The position numbers were made by a program, and so were the translations under genes. A stretch of 64,000 nucleotides of DNA from Blumeriella jaapii (lineage: Eukaryota; Ascomycota; Leotiomycetes; Helotiales; Drepanopezizaceae). Positions 1 through 12,846 of the stretch are shown here, piece by piece (within the stretch, counting starts at the first letter, position 1; every line of letters begins with the position of its first letter). The notes beneath the pieces were generated by a model that worked only from the letters and a program-made list of their open reading frames with translations, was not told where the DNA came from and did no database searches. The DNA lies in assembly GCA_009599575.1 (NCBI GenBank), contig VWND01000024.1, forward strand, positions 356,290-420,289, in the 5' to 3' direction.

Positions 1-1690
1 TATTAGCTTTATTATTTAAAAGCGTAAATTATAACTATTAGCTTAGCGTCGTAAATCTCGTATTTTTGTTTTATAAAAAAAAGCTTTTTCGAATAATATA
101 CGATAAAATGCTAACGTGCTTTCGCATTTTTTTCGAATAATTAAAATAATATTCCGCTTATAGCGAATTTCGAAGCGTTTGTTTCGATTTGGATTTTCAA
201 TCGAAAATCGAAATAACGTAAAATCGGTGCTTAATAAAACTTTTCTTTTAAAAGTAAAAAAGCGAGCTTCGCTTCGAATAAAAAACGAAAAAGATCCGAT
301 ATTTTTTTTCGTTATATTTTTTTTAAAAAATTTATAATAAATCGGCAAAGCTTAGCGTAGTTTTTAATAAAACGTTTATAAAAGTTAATAAAACCCAAAA
401 ACATTTAAATATCTCGCCACGTAATAAAAAAAGGCCATTTCCGAATATTATTTATTTTTTCTAGATCCATTTTAATTTCCGTAAAAGTAACGACGAAGCC
501 TAGAAACTTAACCGTATTCGTATCGAAAGCATATTTTTTCAGATTTTCGTAAAATTTATTAATACGAAGTTTTTCGAAAACTTTTTTTACCGCGTTTATA
601 TAATCGTCGAGATTTTCGGAAAATATTAAAATATCGTCGAAATAAATTACATACGTAATATTTATTAAACCGATTAAAACTTAATTAATATACGCTTAAA
701 AAGTTATTAATGCGTTCGAAAAGCCGAAAAATAATACGCAATATTCGAAATGTTCGTAACGAATGCGAAACGCAGTTTTCCATTTATTTTCCTTTTTTAT
801 TCGAAGACGGTAGTACGCCTAAATAAAATTTAGCTTAATAAATATTTTAACTTTTTTTAAACGATTTAAAGTTTCGCTTATAAAAAGTAAAAAAATTCGA
901 TTTTTAACCGTAACTGCGTTTAAATCTTTATAATCGACGCATAATCGTAAACTCTCGTTTTTTTTCGGTATAAATATTACCGATGCGTCGGCAAAGCTAA
1001 TAAACTTTTTTATCTAGCCTTTTTTTAAACTCGAATCGAAATATTCGCGCAATTCGGTGAATTCAGATTCCGACAAAAAATAAATTAATTTTTAAAAAAG
1101 ATTTTTCCTTTCCGCGAAGTTTATTCGATGTTTTATAAAATAATAAAAAGCTAGAATAACCGCGGCGGTATCGTCGAACACGTCGGGCGTAATCGTCGTA
1201 TTTAAAAAGTAATTAATGCTGTTTTTTAATAGCTTTTTTTAAAACGATACAAAACGCTTGCTTTTTTTTAAATTTCTTTTTAAAACGTTTAATTATAACG
1301 AAATTAAGCTATAAGCGTTCGATTAAATATCGCTACGATTTAGTTCGAAAATTTATAACAGGATCGATATTTCGTAATTAAAAAAACTTTAGAATAAATA
1401 AAACCCTTAGAATATTTATATCGCAAATCACGAAATCGTTTTGTATTTTTTTAATTATTTTATAATTATTAATAGCGCGAATAAATTGCGTATACGTGCC
1501 GTAAATAATTTTTTTTTTTTTTTTAATCGTAGATAAATTAATACGTTTTTAAATTAGTTTTTATTTATATTTAATTAATAACTTTTAGATTACGCAGTTT
1601 TTCTTCGCGTCGCAATCGATAAAAGCTCGTTTTGTACGAATTTCGCTTTTAGCTTTTTTAATTTCGATTGAAATTATTATTTTTTGCTTT
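1..1690 (-). pseudogene. A0 pol remnant: protease, RT, start of RNase H
   Basis: Decayed gypsy polyprotein, which in a live element would mature Gag, copy the RNA and degrade the RNA strand. Reading leftwards, the protease motif DCGAEKNC (D-S/T-G-A class) lies near 1600-1640. The RT domain follows, with the catalytic box YFDD near 632-643, and the RNase H start lies at 43-348, the longest open piece (101 codons). Stops occur roughly every few tens of codons. Most conserved prolines are replaced by F, S or L, a direct consequence of CC to TT changes. Compared with A4 the domain order and spacing are intact, so the damage is point mutation rather than rearrangement. The copy is not functional. 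Confidence 0.85.
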
Positions 1691-1699
1691 TTTTTTTTG

Positions 1700-3240
1700 T
1701 TCGATTTTATTAGCAGCGACGAAATTAAAATCGAGCGAAAGTTTTTTCCGAATTTTTAGATTTATTAGCTTCGGAGCAATTTAAAGTTATATATTTTTTT
1801 TTATTGCATTTATAATATTCGACTTTTGAATAATTAGTTATGCGGTGCTTTTTTTTTTAGCAGCGACTGCATTTCGAAAAGTAAAAAAAATCGTTAAAAA
1901 TTCTAGGATTTTAAAAGATTTTATTAAAATTATCGTTTTCTCGCTTTCGTTTTTTTTTTTGTAACGTATTTTCGAATCGAGAACGATATATATCTGTTTT
2001 AGTTTTTAAGCTTTAATCGTAAATATAATTTTTTTTTTTTTTTTTTTTGCGTTCGTTTCGTCGTTTATTATTTTTCGTTTCGTCGCTAATAATTTTATTA
2101 ACACTTTCGATACGACGAGCAATTAATATTAATTTTTTATGCGAGCTTATAGCTATAATATTGCTTCGTTTAATAATTTTTTTTCGAAAAATAAATCGAA
2201 GCTTTGCGAAAAGCAATTTTTTTTTAATCGCATCGTTTGTTATTTGCAATTATTATTCGAAATTATTTAAATAAGCAACGAAATCGTTAATTAATTTATG
2301 CTTTTTTTGCTTCGTTTTATCGTATAAATTCGAAGCCGCGATTTCTCGATTTTTCGTATTTATTAAAAAATCTAATATTTATTTTTTAAAATCGTTTTAT
2401 ATAATTCGAATATTCGTAAAACGTCGTTCGTATCCGGTTTATTTTTTTTTTATTTTATCGTCGAAAGCTAAAATACAAGCGTTAATTTTCTTTTAATCGG
2501 TATAAAATATTATTTTTTTATTTTAGCGGAAGCTTCGCTTTGCACGCCGAATAAAAGATTAAGCTTTTTTAATATTTTTCTTTCGATATATTAGAAAGTC
2601 TTTTATTTTTAATGCTTTTCGGCTCGAATTCGCTATGTTTTTTACAAAAGGTATAATATATTTAAAAAAAATGCTAGGTCGTTTCCAATAAGTATTATTA
2701 TCGTAGTATTTCGAAAATATTTTATAATAATCGCCGGCTTGGGTTATTTTTTGTTTTTTTTTAATTAAAGCGATATTAGAAAATATAAAAACCTTTTTTC
2801 GATATTTTCGAAAGCGTTAAATTTTCGTTGGAATTATTTAATTTTTTTTCGAAATTCGTTTCGGCGTTTTAAAATTTCTTCGAATTTTTTGATTTTTTCG
2901 TAGATTTTTTTTTTAGTTTTTTTCTGTTTTATTTTAATTCGTATTTTTTTTATTTTTTTACGTTTATTATTTTTTTTTTATTCGGCGCGGATTTGTTTAT
3001 TAGCTAAATAAATTAAAATTTCGGTAGAAAGTTTTTTTAAATCGCTTTGAGCGTGGCTTTTTTTAATAATTTCTTCGATAAAAAAAATTAAAGAATCGTC
3101 GCGCTTTGATAATAAAGTATTTTCGGCCTTTGATAAAATTGGTAACGTTAGAAAAGACGATAGTACGAGGTTTTTTTAAGCAGCCGAAAATGCTGAGTTT
3201 TTTTAAATAATTGGAAATGCCTGTTTTTTGCAAATGCGAA
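1700..3240 (-). pseudogene. A0 gag remnant
   Basis: Decayed capsid/nucleocapsid gene of family A. It is recognised by alignment with the gag regions of A2 and A4, including the Lys/Arg-rich stretch KRRNERKKKKKK near 2013-2060 and a damaged CCHC-type zinc knuckle near 1795-1850. The family knuckle is best seen in A4, where the pattern is C-x2-C-x4-H-x4-C with the His changed to Tyr. The open frame at 2013-2249 (78 codons, minus) is a surviving piece of gag; the frame overlapping it on the plus strand is its antisense shadow. Start codon not determinable. Confidence 0.75.
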
Positions 3241-3339
3241 AAGCTATAATATCGATAATAATAATATAAATGTAATAATATAATAAAAAATTGTTTTAAT
3301 AATATCGAATTGCCGTTCCGGTGGATAAAAAAATCAGAA

Positions 3340-3752
3340 TATAAAAATTTAAAAGCAAGAAAATATTAGTTTAGATAATAAAGCTTAGATAAAATTGGGT
3401 TAATAATCAAACTAATTTTTACTTTTTATATTTCTAATAAAAAGCGTGTATAAATACAAAAAAAAAGGTGGAGCCTTCGAGAAAAGTATTTTCCAGAAAA
3501 CCAGGCGAATCTTATTTAATATGCTTTTTCAGCCCCTATTCCGACCTTTTCTTATTTTTTTTAATATAATTTTAATAACTGGTTTTTTAACAATTATTTT
3601 TATAAAATGTTTTATTTAAATATTATTTCTAGCCTTTATAATACTATCCGGCCTCTACGGCCTATCCGCAAAAAGTGCTATTCGAAGATTGGTAGAAGGC
3701 AGAAGGTCTTGGCGGATCACCTGACTTATACACGTGATGTTGGTTCCTGACA
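3340..3752 (-). repeat. A0 5' LTR
   Basis: 413 bp, TG...CA termini (TGTCAGGAACC... to ...TTTTTATA, the RIP form of CCTTACA). Matches the other A LTRs over its full length and carries the same TATA-like element. Confidence 0.9.
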
Positions 3753-4059
3753 GTACCACGTAAGATTTTTATTTAAGCTTATTTAAAAAGTTTTATATTA
3801 AAAAGTTTTTCGCTGTATTCTATAAGCGATTAATTTTTCGATTTCGTATTTAAACTTATTAATTATATTAATAAATTTAGGAGCTAGATTAATTTGATTT
3901 AAAAACGCGTCGTCAGCTGTTTTACGCAATCGATTAGCGTAAGAAATTAAATATACGTTTATAATACTAAGGAAATTTAGCTTGAAAGCGTTGTCGAAAA
4001 TTTTGGCTACAATTTTAAAAAGGCCGTTTATAGAATTATCGAGTTTGCAAAAGGGCCGA
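3753..4059 (-). pseudogene. B0: fragment of B-family integrase C-terminus
   Basis: About 300 bp matching the 3' end of B pol (compare 45283-45590 and 58440-58750). The minus strand reads the integrase C-terminal segment (GLFKIVAKIFDNAFK, then NRLRKTADDA) and the beginning of the chromodomain (YEIEKLIAYR). It is bounded on the left by the A0 LTR and on the right by the C1 LTR, both inserted into it, so it is the oldest visible layer of the nest. Degraded and non-coding. Confidence 0.85.
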
Positions 4060-4269
4060 TGTCACAGCTAGCTTGAGGATGATCAGAAGGATGATGTGGA
4101 CCAATAGGTACGCATGTAAATTAAAAGAAAAACACCGAGCTAAAATGCTCGGGGTCGCGAATTTTATATATAATGGATTGCGCTTATAGGTCACGTGACT
4201 TAGCGCGAGGCCTAATAGCCGAAATGGTCCGTGCCTAAACCTTATTTTAATACCACCGGCAATTATACT
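4060..4269 (-). repeat. C1: C-family LTR, interrupted by A1
   Basis: First 210 bp (plus-strand sense, starting TGTCACAGCTAGC) of the 264-bp C LTR, matching 13789 onward. It stops exactly where the A1 LTR begins; 4265-4269 (ATACT) is the expected target site, and the remaining LTR should lie beyond A1, outside the window. It holds an intact CACGTGAC at 4192-4199. It is inserted in B0 integrase sequence. Confidence 0.8.
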
Positions 4270-4683
4270 TGTCAGGAACCAATATTACGTATATAAGTCA
4301 GATGATCCGCCAAAACCCTCTGCCTCCTACCAACCCTCGAATAATACTTTCTGCGGATAGGCCGTAAGGGCCGGATAATATTATAAAAGCTGGAAATAAT
4401 ATTTAAATAAAATATTTTATAAGAATAATTGCTAAAAAACCAGTTATTAAAATTATATTAAAAAGAATTAAAAAAAGGTCGGAATAAAAGTTGGAAAAGC
4501 ATATTAAATAAAATTCGCTTGGTTTTCTGGAAAATACTTTTTTCGAGGGCTCCACCCCTCCTTTTGTATTTATATACGCTTTTTATTAGAAATATAAAAA
4601 ATAAAAATCAATCTGATTATTAATTTAATTTTATTTAAGTTTTATTATTTAAATTAATATTTTCCTGCTTTTCAAATTTTTAA
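4270..4683 (+). repeat. A1 5' LTR
   Basis: 414 bp, starting TGTCAGGAACC and ending in a RIP-altered form of CCTTACA. It includes the TATA-like ATTATAAAAGC near 4379-4390. Confidence 0.88.
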
Positions 4684-4769
4684 ATTTTAATCTTTTTATT
4701 TACCGAAACGGCAGTTCGATATTATTAAAACAATCTTTTATTATATTATTATATTTATATCGTTATTAT

Positions 4770-5904
4770 CGATATTATAGCTTTTCGTATTCGCAGCGAA
4801 CAGGCATTTCCAATTATTTAAAAAAACTTAGCGCTTTCGGCTGCTCAGAAAAACTCCGTATTATCGTTTTTTTTAACGTTACCAGTTTTATTAAAAGTCG
4901 AAAATATCTTATTACCAAAGCGCGACGATTTCTTAATTTTTTTTTATTTAAAAAATTATTAAAAAAAGCCACGCTTAAAGCGATTCGAAAAGATTTTTTA
5001 TCGAAATCCTGATTTATTTGGCTGATAAACGAATTCGCGCCGAATAAAAAAAAAACGACGAATATAAAAAAGTAAAAAAAATACGAGCTAAAATAAAACA
5101 GAAAAAAACCGAAAAAAAAGTTTACGAAATAATTAAAAAATTTAAAAAAGCTAAAAAACGCCGAAACGAATTCCGAAAAAAGATTAAACAATTTTAATAA
5201 AAACTTAACGCTTTCGAAAATATCGAAAAAAAAGTTTTTATATTTTTTAATACCGTTTTAATTAAGAAAAAACAAAAAATAATTTAAGCCGGCGATTATT
5301 ATAAAATATTTTCGAAGCACTACGATAATAATACTTATTAAAAACGATTTAATATCTTTTTTAAATATATTATACTTTTTATAAAAAATATAACGAATTC
5401 GAGCCGAAAAATATTAAAAAATGTTTTTTTTTTAATATATCGAAGGAAAAATACTAAAAAAGCTTAATTTTTTATTCGGCGTGTAAAGCGAAGTTTCCGT
5501 TAAAATAAAAAAAATAATATTTTATATTAATTAATTAAAAAAAAAAAATTAACGCTTATATTTTAGCTTTCGATAATAAAAAAAAAAAAAAAAAAAATCG
5601 GATACAAACGACGTTTTACGAATATTCGAATTATATAAAACGATTTTAAAAAACAAATATTAGATTTTTTAATAAATGCGGAAAATCGAAAAATCGCGGC
5701 TTCGAATTTATATAATAAAACGAAACAAAAAAAATATAAATTAATTAACGATTTCGTTGTTTATTTAAATAATTTCGAATAATAATTGCAAATAACAAAC
5801 GATGCGATTAAAAAAAAAATACTTTTCGCAAAACTCCGATTTATTTTTCGAAAAAAAATTATTAAACGAAATAATATTATAGCTATAAGCTTATATAAAA
5901 AATT
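4770..5904 (+). pseudogene. A1 gag remnant, N-terminal and middle part
   Basis: Aligns with A4 gag from about 47900. The frame is stopped repeatedly; the only sizeable open stretch in the gag direction is the tail at 5786-5968 (60 codons), whose end already lies in the A2 LTR. A 125-codon minus-strand frame at 4814-5191 lies wholly opposite gag, is F/S/N-rich and is a by-product of AT-rich sequence, not a gene. Confidence 0.75.
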
Positions 5905-6317
5905 TGTCAGGAACCAACATCACGTATATAAGTCAGATAATCCGCCAAGACCCTCTGCCTTTTATTAACCCTCGAATAACACTTTTTGCGGATAGGCCGT
6001 GGGGGCCGGATAATATTATAAAAGCTAGAAATAATATTTAAGTAAAATATTTTATAAAAGTAATTGCTAAAAAACCAATTATTAGGGTTATATTAAAAAA
6101 AATAAGAAAAAGTCGGAATAAAAGCTGGAAAAGCATATTAAATAAAATTCGCTTGGTTTTCTAAAAAATATTTTTCTCGAGGGTTTCACCCTTTTTTTTG
6201 TATTTATACACGCTTTTTATTAAAAATATAAAAAATAAAAATCAATTTGACTATTAACCCAATTTTATTTAAATTTTATTATTTAAATTAATATTTCCCT
6301 GCTTTTCAATTTTTATA
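5905..6317 (+). repeat. A2 5' LTR
   Basis: 413 bp, TGTCAGGAACC... to ...TTTTTATA. It is less mutated than its partner LTR at 12847-13259. Confidence 0.9.
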
Positions 6318-6419
6318 TTTTAATTTTTACTTATTTATCGAAACGGCAATTCGATATTATTAAAACAATCTTTTATTATATTATTACATTTATATCGTTA
6401 TTATCGATATTATAGCTTT

Positions 6420-7960
6420 TCGCATTCGCAGAAAACAAGCATTTTCAGCTATTTAAAAAAACCTAGCATTTTCGGCTGCTTAGAAAAACCTCGTACCATC
6501 GTTTTTTTTAACGTTACCAGCTTTACCAAAAATCGAAAATATTTTATTATTAAAACGCGACGACTTTCCAACTTTTTTTATCGAAGAAATTATTAAAAAA
6601 AGCTACGCTTAAAACGATTCGGAAGAATTTTTTACCGAAATTCTGATTTATTTAGCTAACGAACGAATCCGCGCCGAATAAAAAAAAAACGATAAACGTA
6701 GAAAAATAAAAAAAATACGAGCTAAAATAAAACAGAAAAAAATTAAAAAAAAAGTTTACGAAACAATCAAAAAATTCGAAGAAATTAAAAAACGCCGAAA
6801 CAAATTTCGAAAGAAAATTAAATAATTCTAACGAAAATTTAACGCTTTCGAAAATATTGAAAAAAAGGTTTTTATATTTTTTAATACCGCTTCAGCTAAA
6901 AAAAAACAAAAAATAATTTAAGCCGGCGATTATTATAAAATATTTTCGGAGTATTACGATAATAATACTTATTAAAAACGATTTAGCATTTTTTTTAAAT
7001 ATATTATATTTTTTGTAAAAAACACAGCGAATTCGAGCCGAAAAGTATTAAAAATAAAAAACTTTTTAATATATCGAAGAAAAAATATTAAAAAAGCTTA
7101 ATTTTTTATTCGGCGTATAAAGCGAAGCTTTCGCCAAAATAAAAAAGTAATATTTTATATCGATCAAAAAAAAATTAACGTTTATGTTTTAGCTTTCGAC
7201 GATAAAATAAAAAAAAAATAAACCGGATACGAACGACGTTTTACGAATATTCGAATTATATAGAACGATTTTAAAAAATAAATATTAAACTTTTTAATAA
7301 ATGCGGAAAATCGAAAAATCGCGGCTTCGAATTTATACGATAAAACGAAACAAAAAAAGCATAAATCAATTAACGATTTCGTTGCTTATTTAAATAATTT
7401 CGAATAGCAATTGCAAATAATAAACGATACGATTAAAAAAAAAATGCTTTTCGCAAAATTCCGATTTACTTTTCGAAAAGAAATTATTAAACGAAATAAT
7501 ATTACAGCTATAAGTTCGTACGAAAAAATAATATTAATCGTTCGTCGTATCGAAAATGCTAATAAAATTATCAGCAACGAAACGAAAAATAATAAACGAC
7601 GAAACGAGCGCAAAAAAAAAAAAAAGAAAAAATTTATATTTACGATTAAAACTTAAAAGTTAAAACAGATATATACCGTTTTCGATTCGAAAATACGTTA
7701 TAAAAAAAAAAACGAAAGCGAAAAAACGATAATTTTAACAAAATCTTTTGAAATCCTAAAACTTTTAACGATTTTTTTTACTTTTCGAAATGCAGTCGCT
7801 GCTAAAAGAAAAGGCATCGCATAGCTAATTATTTAAAAATCGAATATTATAAATAATATAAAAAAAAATATATAATTTTAAACTGCTCCGAAGCTAATAA
7901 ATTTAAAAATTCGAAAAAAGCTTTCGCTCGATTTTAATTTCGTCGCTGCTAATAAAATCG
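6420..7960 (+). pseudogene. A2 gag remnant
   Basis: Decayed structural gene. Its longest open piece is at 7411-7656 (81 codons), ending in the Lys/Arg-rich stretch that precedes the nucleocapsid region. The zinc knuckle near 7820-7880 is destroyed here (Cys and His codons changed), while A4 keeps the cysteines. A frame on the opposite strand at 7386-7613 is its shadow. Confidence 0.75.
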
Positions 7961-9860
7961 AGCGAAAAAAAAAAACAAAAAATAATAATTTCAGTCGAAA
8001 TTAAAAAAATTAAAAGCGAAATTCGTACGAAACGAGCTTTTATCGATTGCGGCGCGAAAAAAAACTGCGTAATTTAAAAGTTATTAATTAAATATAAATA
8101 AAAACTAATTTAAAAACGTATTAATTTATTTACGGTTAAGAAAAGAAAAGTAATTATTTACGATACGTATACGCAATTTATTCGCGCTATTAATAATTAT
8201 AAAATAATTAAAAAAATACAAAGCGATTTCGTAGCTTGCGATATAAATATTCTAGAGGTTTTATTTATTTTAAAGTTTTTTTAATTACGAAATATCGATT
8301 CCGTTATAAGCTTTCGAACTAAATCGTAGCGATATTTAATCGAACGCTTACAGCTTAATTTCGTTATAATTAAACGTTTTAAAAAAAAATCTAAAAAAAA
8401 GCAAGCGTTTTGTATCGTTTTAAAAAAAGCTATTAAAAAATAATACCAATTACTTTTTAAATACGACGACTACGCCGACGTGTTCGACGATACCGCCGCG
8501 GTTATTTTAGCTTTTTATTATTTTATAAAATATCGAATAAACTTCGCGAAAAAAAAAAACTTTTTTTAAAAATCAATTTATTTTTTATCGAAATCTGAAT
8601 TTATCGAATTACGCGAATATTTCGATTCGAACTTAAAAAAAAGCTGAATAAAAAGATTTATTAGCTTTGCCGGCGCACCGGTAATATTTATACCGAAAAA
8701 AAACGAAAGTTTACGATTATGCGTCGATTATAAAAATTTAAACGCAATTACGGTTAAAAATCGAATTTTTTTATTTTTTATAAACGAAACTTTAGATCGT
8801 TTAAAAAAAGCTAAAATATTTATTAAACTAAATTTTATTTAGGCGTATCATCGTTTTCGAATAAAAAAGAAAAATAAATAAAAAACTGCGTTTCGCATTC
8901 GTTACGGACATTTCGAGTATTGCGTATTATTTTTCGGCCTTTCGAACGCATTAACAATTTTTTAAGCGTATATTAATTAAGCTTTAGTCGGTTTAATAAA
9001 TATTACGTATATAATTTACTTCGACGATATTTTAATATTTTCCGAAAACCTTAACGATTATACAAACGCGGTAAAAAAAGTTTTCGAAAAACTTCGTATT
9101 AATAAACTTTACGAAAATTTAAAAAAATATGTTTTCGATACGAATACGATTAAGTTTCTAAATTTCGTCGTTATTTTTACGAAAATTAAAATAAATTCAA
9201 AAAAAGTAAATAGTATTCGGAAATAGCTTTTTTTTATTACGTAGCGAAATATTTAAATATTTTTAGATTTTACTAATTTTTACAAACGTTTTATTAAAAA
9301 CTACGCTAAGTTTTGCCGATTTATTATAAATCTTTTAAAAAAAATGCAACGAAAAAAAATATCGGACTTTTTTCGTTTTTTATTCGAAGCGAAGCTCGTT
9401 TTTTTATTTTTAAAAAAAAAGTTTTGTTAAGCACCGATTTTACGCTATTTCGATTTTCGATTGAAAATTCAAATCGAAACAAACGCTTCGAAATTCGTTA
9501 TAAGCGAAATATTATTTTAATTATTCGGAAAAAATACGAAGGCACGTTGGCATTTTATCGCATATTATTCGAAAAAGCTTTTTTTTATAAAACAAAAATA
9601 TAAAATCTACGACGCTAAGCTAATAATTATAATTTACGCTTTTAAATAATAGAACTAATATTTACGTAGCGCTTCCGACGTTATTATTATGCGTATAAAT
9701 TATTACAATCTGAAATACTTTTTTACGAAAAAACGTTTAAACGGACGCTAAGCGAAATGGGCCGACGAGCTAGCTAAATACGATTTTGCAATCGAATATA
9801 AAACGAAAGTTTTTAATCCGACGAATGGTTTTTTTCGCCGGCCAAATTTAAAAAAAAATT
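7960..9860 (+). pseudogene. A2 pol remnant: protease, RT, RNase H
   Basis: The protease motif AFIDCGA... lies near 8030-8060. RT contains the stretch corresponding to PKKNGSLRLCVDYK near 8690-8740 and keeps the YFDD box at 9017-9028. The connection and RNase H follow (open piece at 9313-9603, 96 codons), ending in the RNase H tail (WADELAKYDFAIEY region near 9755-9800). Catalytic Asp codons lying in CpG contexts (TTCGACGAT) survived, while many Pro and Gln codons did not. No frame is long enough to be functional. Confidence 0.85.
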
Positions 9861-10079
9861 TAAAAAAAAATAACGAGCAGCTGCTTACGTTGTATTATAA
9901 GCTAAAACTAGTTTATTTAAGAAATTTTAAAATGTTTTCCGCAATAAAAATACGTTTAAAATCGAGGTATAAATTATTTCGCGCCGATAAATATTCGAAG
10001 CTTTTATTAACGAAATCAAAAAATAAAAAGCAAGCGAAAAAAAGCTAAATAAAAAGTTTTTTTACCGGATTGTTTTTTG

Positions 10080-11720
10080 CTAATATTATTAATTGCAAAT
10101 AATATATACTACGGAGCGTAACCGCTGTGTTGCTATAATCCGAAACGGCTAATAACGAGCTAGCAAAACCGATTTACAAAATTATTTTTGAATTGCAAAA
10201 ATTTAATTTTTTTATATTATAAAAAACGTACGAGTCGGCTTTGCAAAACAATCGAACCGGGTTCGAAAAATACTGGCGTATAAGCTAAAATAAATTATTA
10301 CGTTATAAAAAACGTACGTATATTTCGAATAAAAACGTTATTAAAAACGAAATATTAAAAATTAATTACGACGATCCGACCGCCGGCTATTAAGATTTTC
10401 GGCGAACGCTAAAATTAATCGAAAAAAAGTATTTTTGGCCTGATTTACGAGGCGACGTAAAGCGTTACGTTAATACGTATAAAAAATGCCAAAAAGGCAA
10501 ATTTAAAAAGCATCGATTTTATAGCGAATTAGCCTTCTTTTCGACTTTTACGAAATTTTGGAAAAAAATAATTATAAATTTTATTACGAATTTATTTTTT
10601 AATAAAAAACGAAATCGTATTTACGATTCGATATTCGTTATAATAAACCGATATACGAAGCTGTCGAAATATATACCGATATAAAAAACGATTTTAATTT
10701 TAAATTTAATTAAAATATTTATATAATACGTTTACAAAAATTTTGGCTGTTTTAAAAAGATTATTACAAATAAAAAGTCAGTTTTTATTAATAAATTTTG
10801 GTTTTTAATAATATTTTATTTACAAATACAACGTCGATTAAACACCGCTTTCTATTTTTAAATAAATAGCCAAACGAAACGTTAAAATTAAATTTTAGAA
10901 TTTTATTTTCGCACGTATTGCGATTATCGATAAAACGATTAGGCTACGAAGCTTGCTTTAGCCGAATTTACGTATAATAATTCGATATACGCTTTTACGG
11001 ATTCTACTTTTTTTCGTATATTATACGGCTTTTATTTAAAATTTGGCAGCAACGTCGAAAGCGACGTCGTAAAAAAAGAAATATCATCAGCGAAAAAACG
11101 AATTAAAATATTGCAAAAAAAAAAAGAAATACTTAGTAAAAAGTTAAAAAAAGCCAACGCGAATTATAAAAGGTTTTACGACGCTAAATATAAAAAAACT
11201 AAATTTTAAATAAACGATAAAATATTATTATCGATTAAAAACTTTCGATAATTATAACTTTTTCGAAAGCTTTTAAATAAATATTTAAAGCTTTTTAAAA
11301 TTAAGCAAATTATATACGAGCACGGCCAAGCTTATTAATTCGAGCTTTTTTTTTAATATCGTATTTACGATATTTTCCACGTTTTTTTATTAAAACCTTA
11401 GCAGAATCGGAACGATACCGAACCGAAAAATAATATAATAAAATTTCAAAAATCCGAAAAATACGAAGTCAAATTAATACAAATTTACAAAAATACAAAA
11501 AAAAGCCGATATTATTTAATACGATAAAAAAGCTATTTATTAAGCGAAAACTTTTAAAAGCTAGAAAATCATTTTACAAACGCAAAAGAAATTATAAAAA
11601 AATATTTGAAAAATACGATAAATAATAGCAACGGAGCAATAACGAATGCGCGCCGTAAAAGCAAAAAAAAAAAAACAAAAATATTTAAAAAACTTTAAAA
11701 CTTTCGCTAAGTCAATTTAT
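10080..11720 (+). pseudogene. A2 pol remnant: integrase and chromodomain
   Basis: Integrase would insert the cDNA; the C-terminal chromodomain in this gypsy class binds modified histone tails and steers insertion. The zinc-binding and core regions align with A4, including the stretch from RIYDSIFVIINRYTKLSKY (about 10617-10675) to the region before the catalytic Glu. The chromodomain signature RYYLIR-K-YLLSEN lies near 11508-11550. It ends with a basic Asn/Arg/Lys tail (NARRKSKKKKT). Stops are dispersed throughout. Confidence 0.8.
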
Positions 11721-11800
11721 TTTTATCGTTATTTTTTTTTTTATTATTATCGCTATTTTTTTTAAATTTAAAAGCAACGGCAAGCTAAAAAAAATTAATA

Positions 11801-12636
11801 TTAAACGAATTCGCAAAATATTCGATTTATTTTAATTAAGGTTTTTATAATAGCCGTAATCGAATTTTAAATTACAATTACGATATTTTCGTAAAAATTT
11901 AAAATTTAATTCAATTGGTTAAAATAAATCCGAGCGACGTTTTCGAAACGTCGGAAAATACGTTTTATATTAGCGTCGTTAAATAAAAGGGCCGGCGCAG
12001 CCAAAGCTTTCAAAACAGCAGCAGCCGTTAAACCGGCAAAAACGGGCGTAGCAGCAGCAGCGGCAATTCGAGCCGCGGCGCGATTCGCACGATTTTCGAT
12101 TATTATAAAAGCCGAAGCGTTATTTTTTTTTAAACGATTTATATAAGCGTCGTAAATAATAAAATCGATAAAAGTTTTAGCAAAAGCTTTGGCTTCGGCA
12201 GCAAAAGAAAAAAAAGCGGCAGCGGCGATAATAATATCGAAACGATTTATAAAATCGTTAAAGCTCGCGAAAAAGATTTGCGCTTCGATAGCGCGTGCGA
12301 TAGGAATTTGTAATTAATTAAAAGCGAATTCGAATAAAAGTTTAAGAAATTTATAAAAAAGCATTAAATATACGAAGTTTTACAGCGGTTGCATTTTACG
12401 CTAAAAAATTCGAAAACGCAAAAAAGCAAAAAGTCCGCTATAATATTTTCGCGTAAAATCAGGCGGACGCACCGAAAGCAAATAAAAATTAAAAGCATTT
12501 TGAAAATTCGCGGCGAACGCGGCGAAAAACAGTTAATTAAAATAAAAAAAAGCTGACGAAAAAATAAAAAAAAAAAAAAAAAAAAAAAAGTTAAGCAGAA
12601 AAATAACGGCCATTTTAAAAAAAAAAGCTTTTTCAA
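11801..12636 (-). pseudogene. A2 antisense Cys-rich frame downstream of pol
   Basis: Minus-strand reading frame lying between pol and the 3' LTR, convergent with pol. The open piece 12364-12636 carries CFRCVRLILREN and then VKCNRCKTSY, giving a pattern of about C-x2-C ... C-x8-C-x2-C. Further downstream it is Ala-rich and probably helical (ANRAAARAAAA). The same frame, with the same Cys pattern, is found in A3 and A4, so it is a family feature. Extra ORFs, some antisense, are known in several fungal Gypsy families; function unknown. Start codon uncertain. Confidence 0.5.
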
Positions 12637-12846
12637 CGAAAATGCGAAGCGCTACCGAAAACAAAAAAAACAAAACAGCAAAACAATTATAATTCACGAC
12701 CGAAAGCGAAAAAACAGCTATAATTTACGATCAAAAGCGAAAAAAACCGCACGTTATTTCGAAAGCGTAACGCACGTTATATACGGAAGCATACGCATAA
12801 AAAAATCAATCGCTTTTAAAAATTAAAAGCTTAAAAGAAAAAGTAA

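Larger units (their letters stand above)
1..3752 (-). mobile_element. Gypsy LTR retrotransposon A0, 5' part, cut by the window start
   Basis: Reads right to left: 5' LTR (3340-3752), gag, protease, RT, then RNase H running off the window edge. It aligns throughout with A4 (47387-54741) in reverse complement. It sits inside B-family sequence: B integrase continues at 3753 directly after the LTR terminus, so 3753-3757 should be one half of its target duplication, with the other half outside the window. All reading frames are broken by stops, as expected after RIP. Confidence 0.9.
4270..5904 (+). mobile_element. Gypsy A1, left segment (5' LTR and gag)
   Basis: 5' LTR 4270-4683, untranslated leader and gag to 5904, where A2 is inserted. 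A1 resumes at 13265 after the duplicated 5-mer AAATT (5900-5904 and 13260-13264), and the joined sequence matches the unbroken A4 copy around 48980-49010. A1 is later broken again by C2 at 13789, and its pol and 3' LTR are not in the window. Confidence 0.9.

Noticed and set aside
4814..5191. 125-codon minus-strand open frame, Phe-rich
   Set aside because: Opposite A1 gag; absent as an open frame in other A copies; composition is typical of AT-rich antisense.
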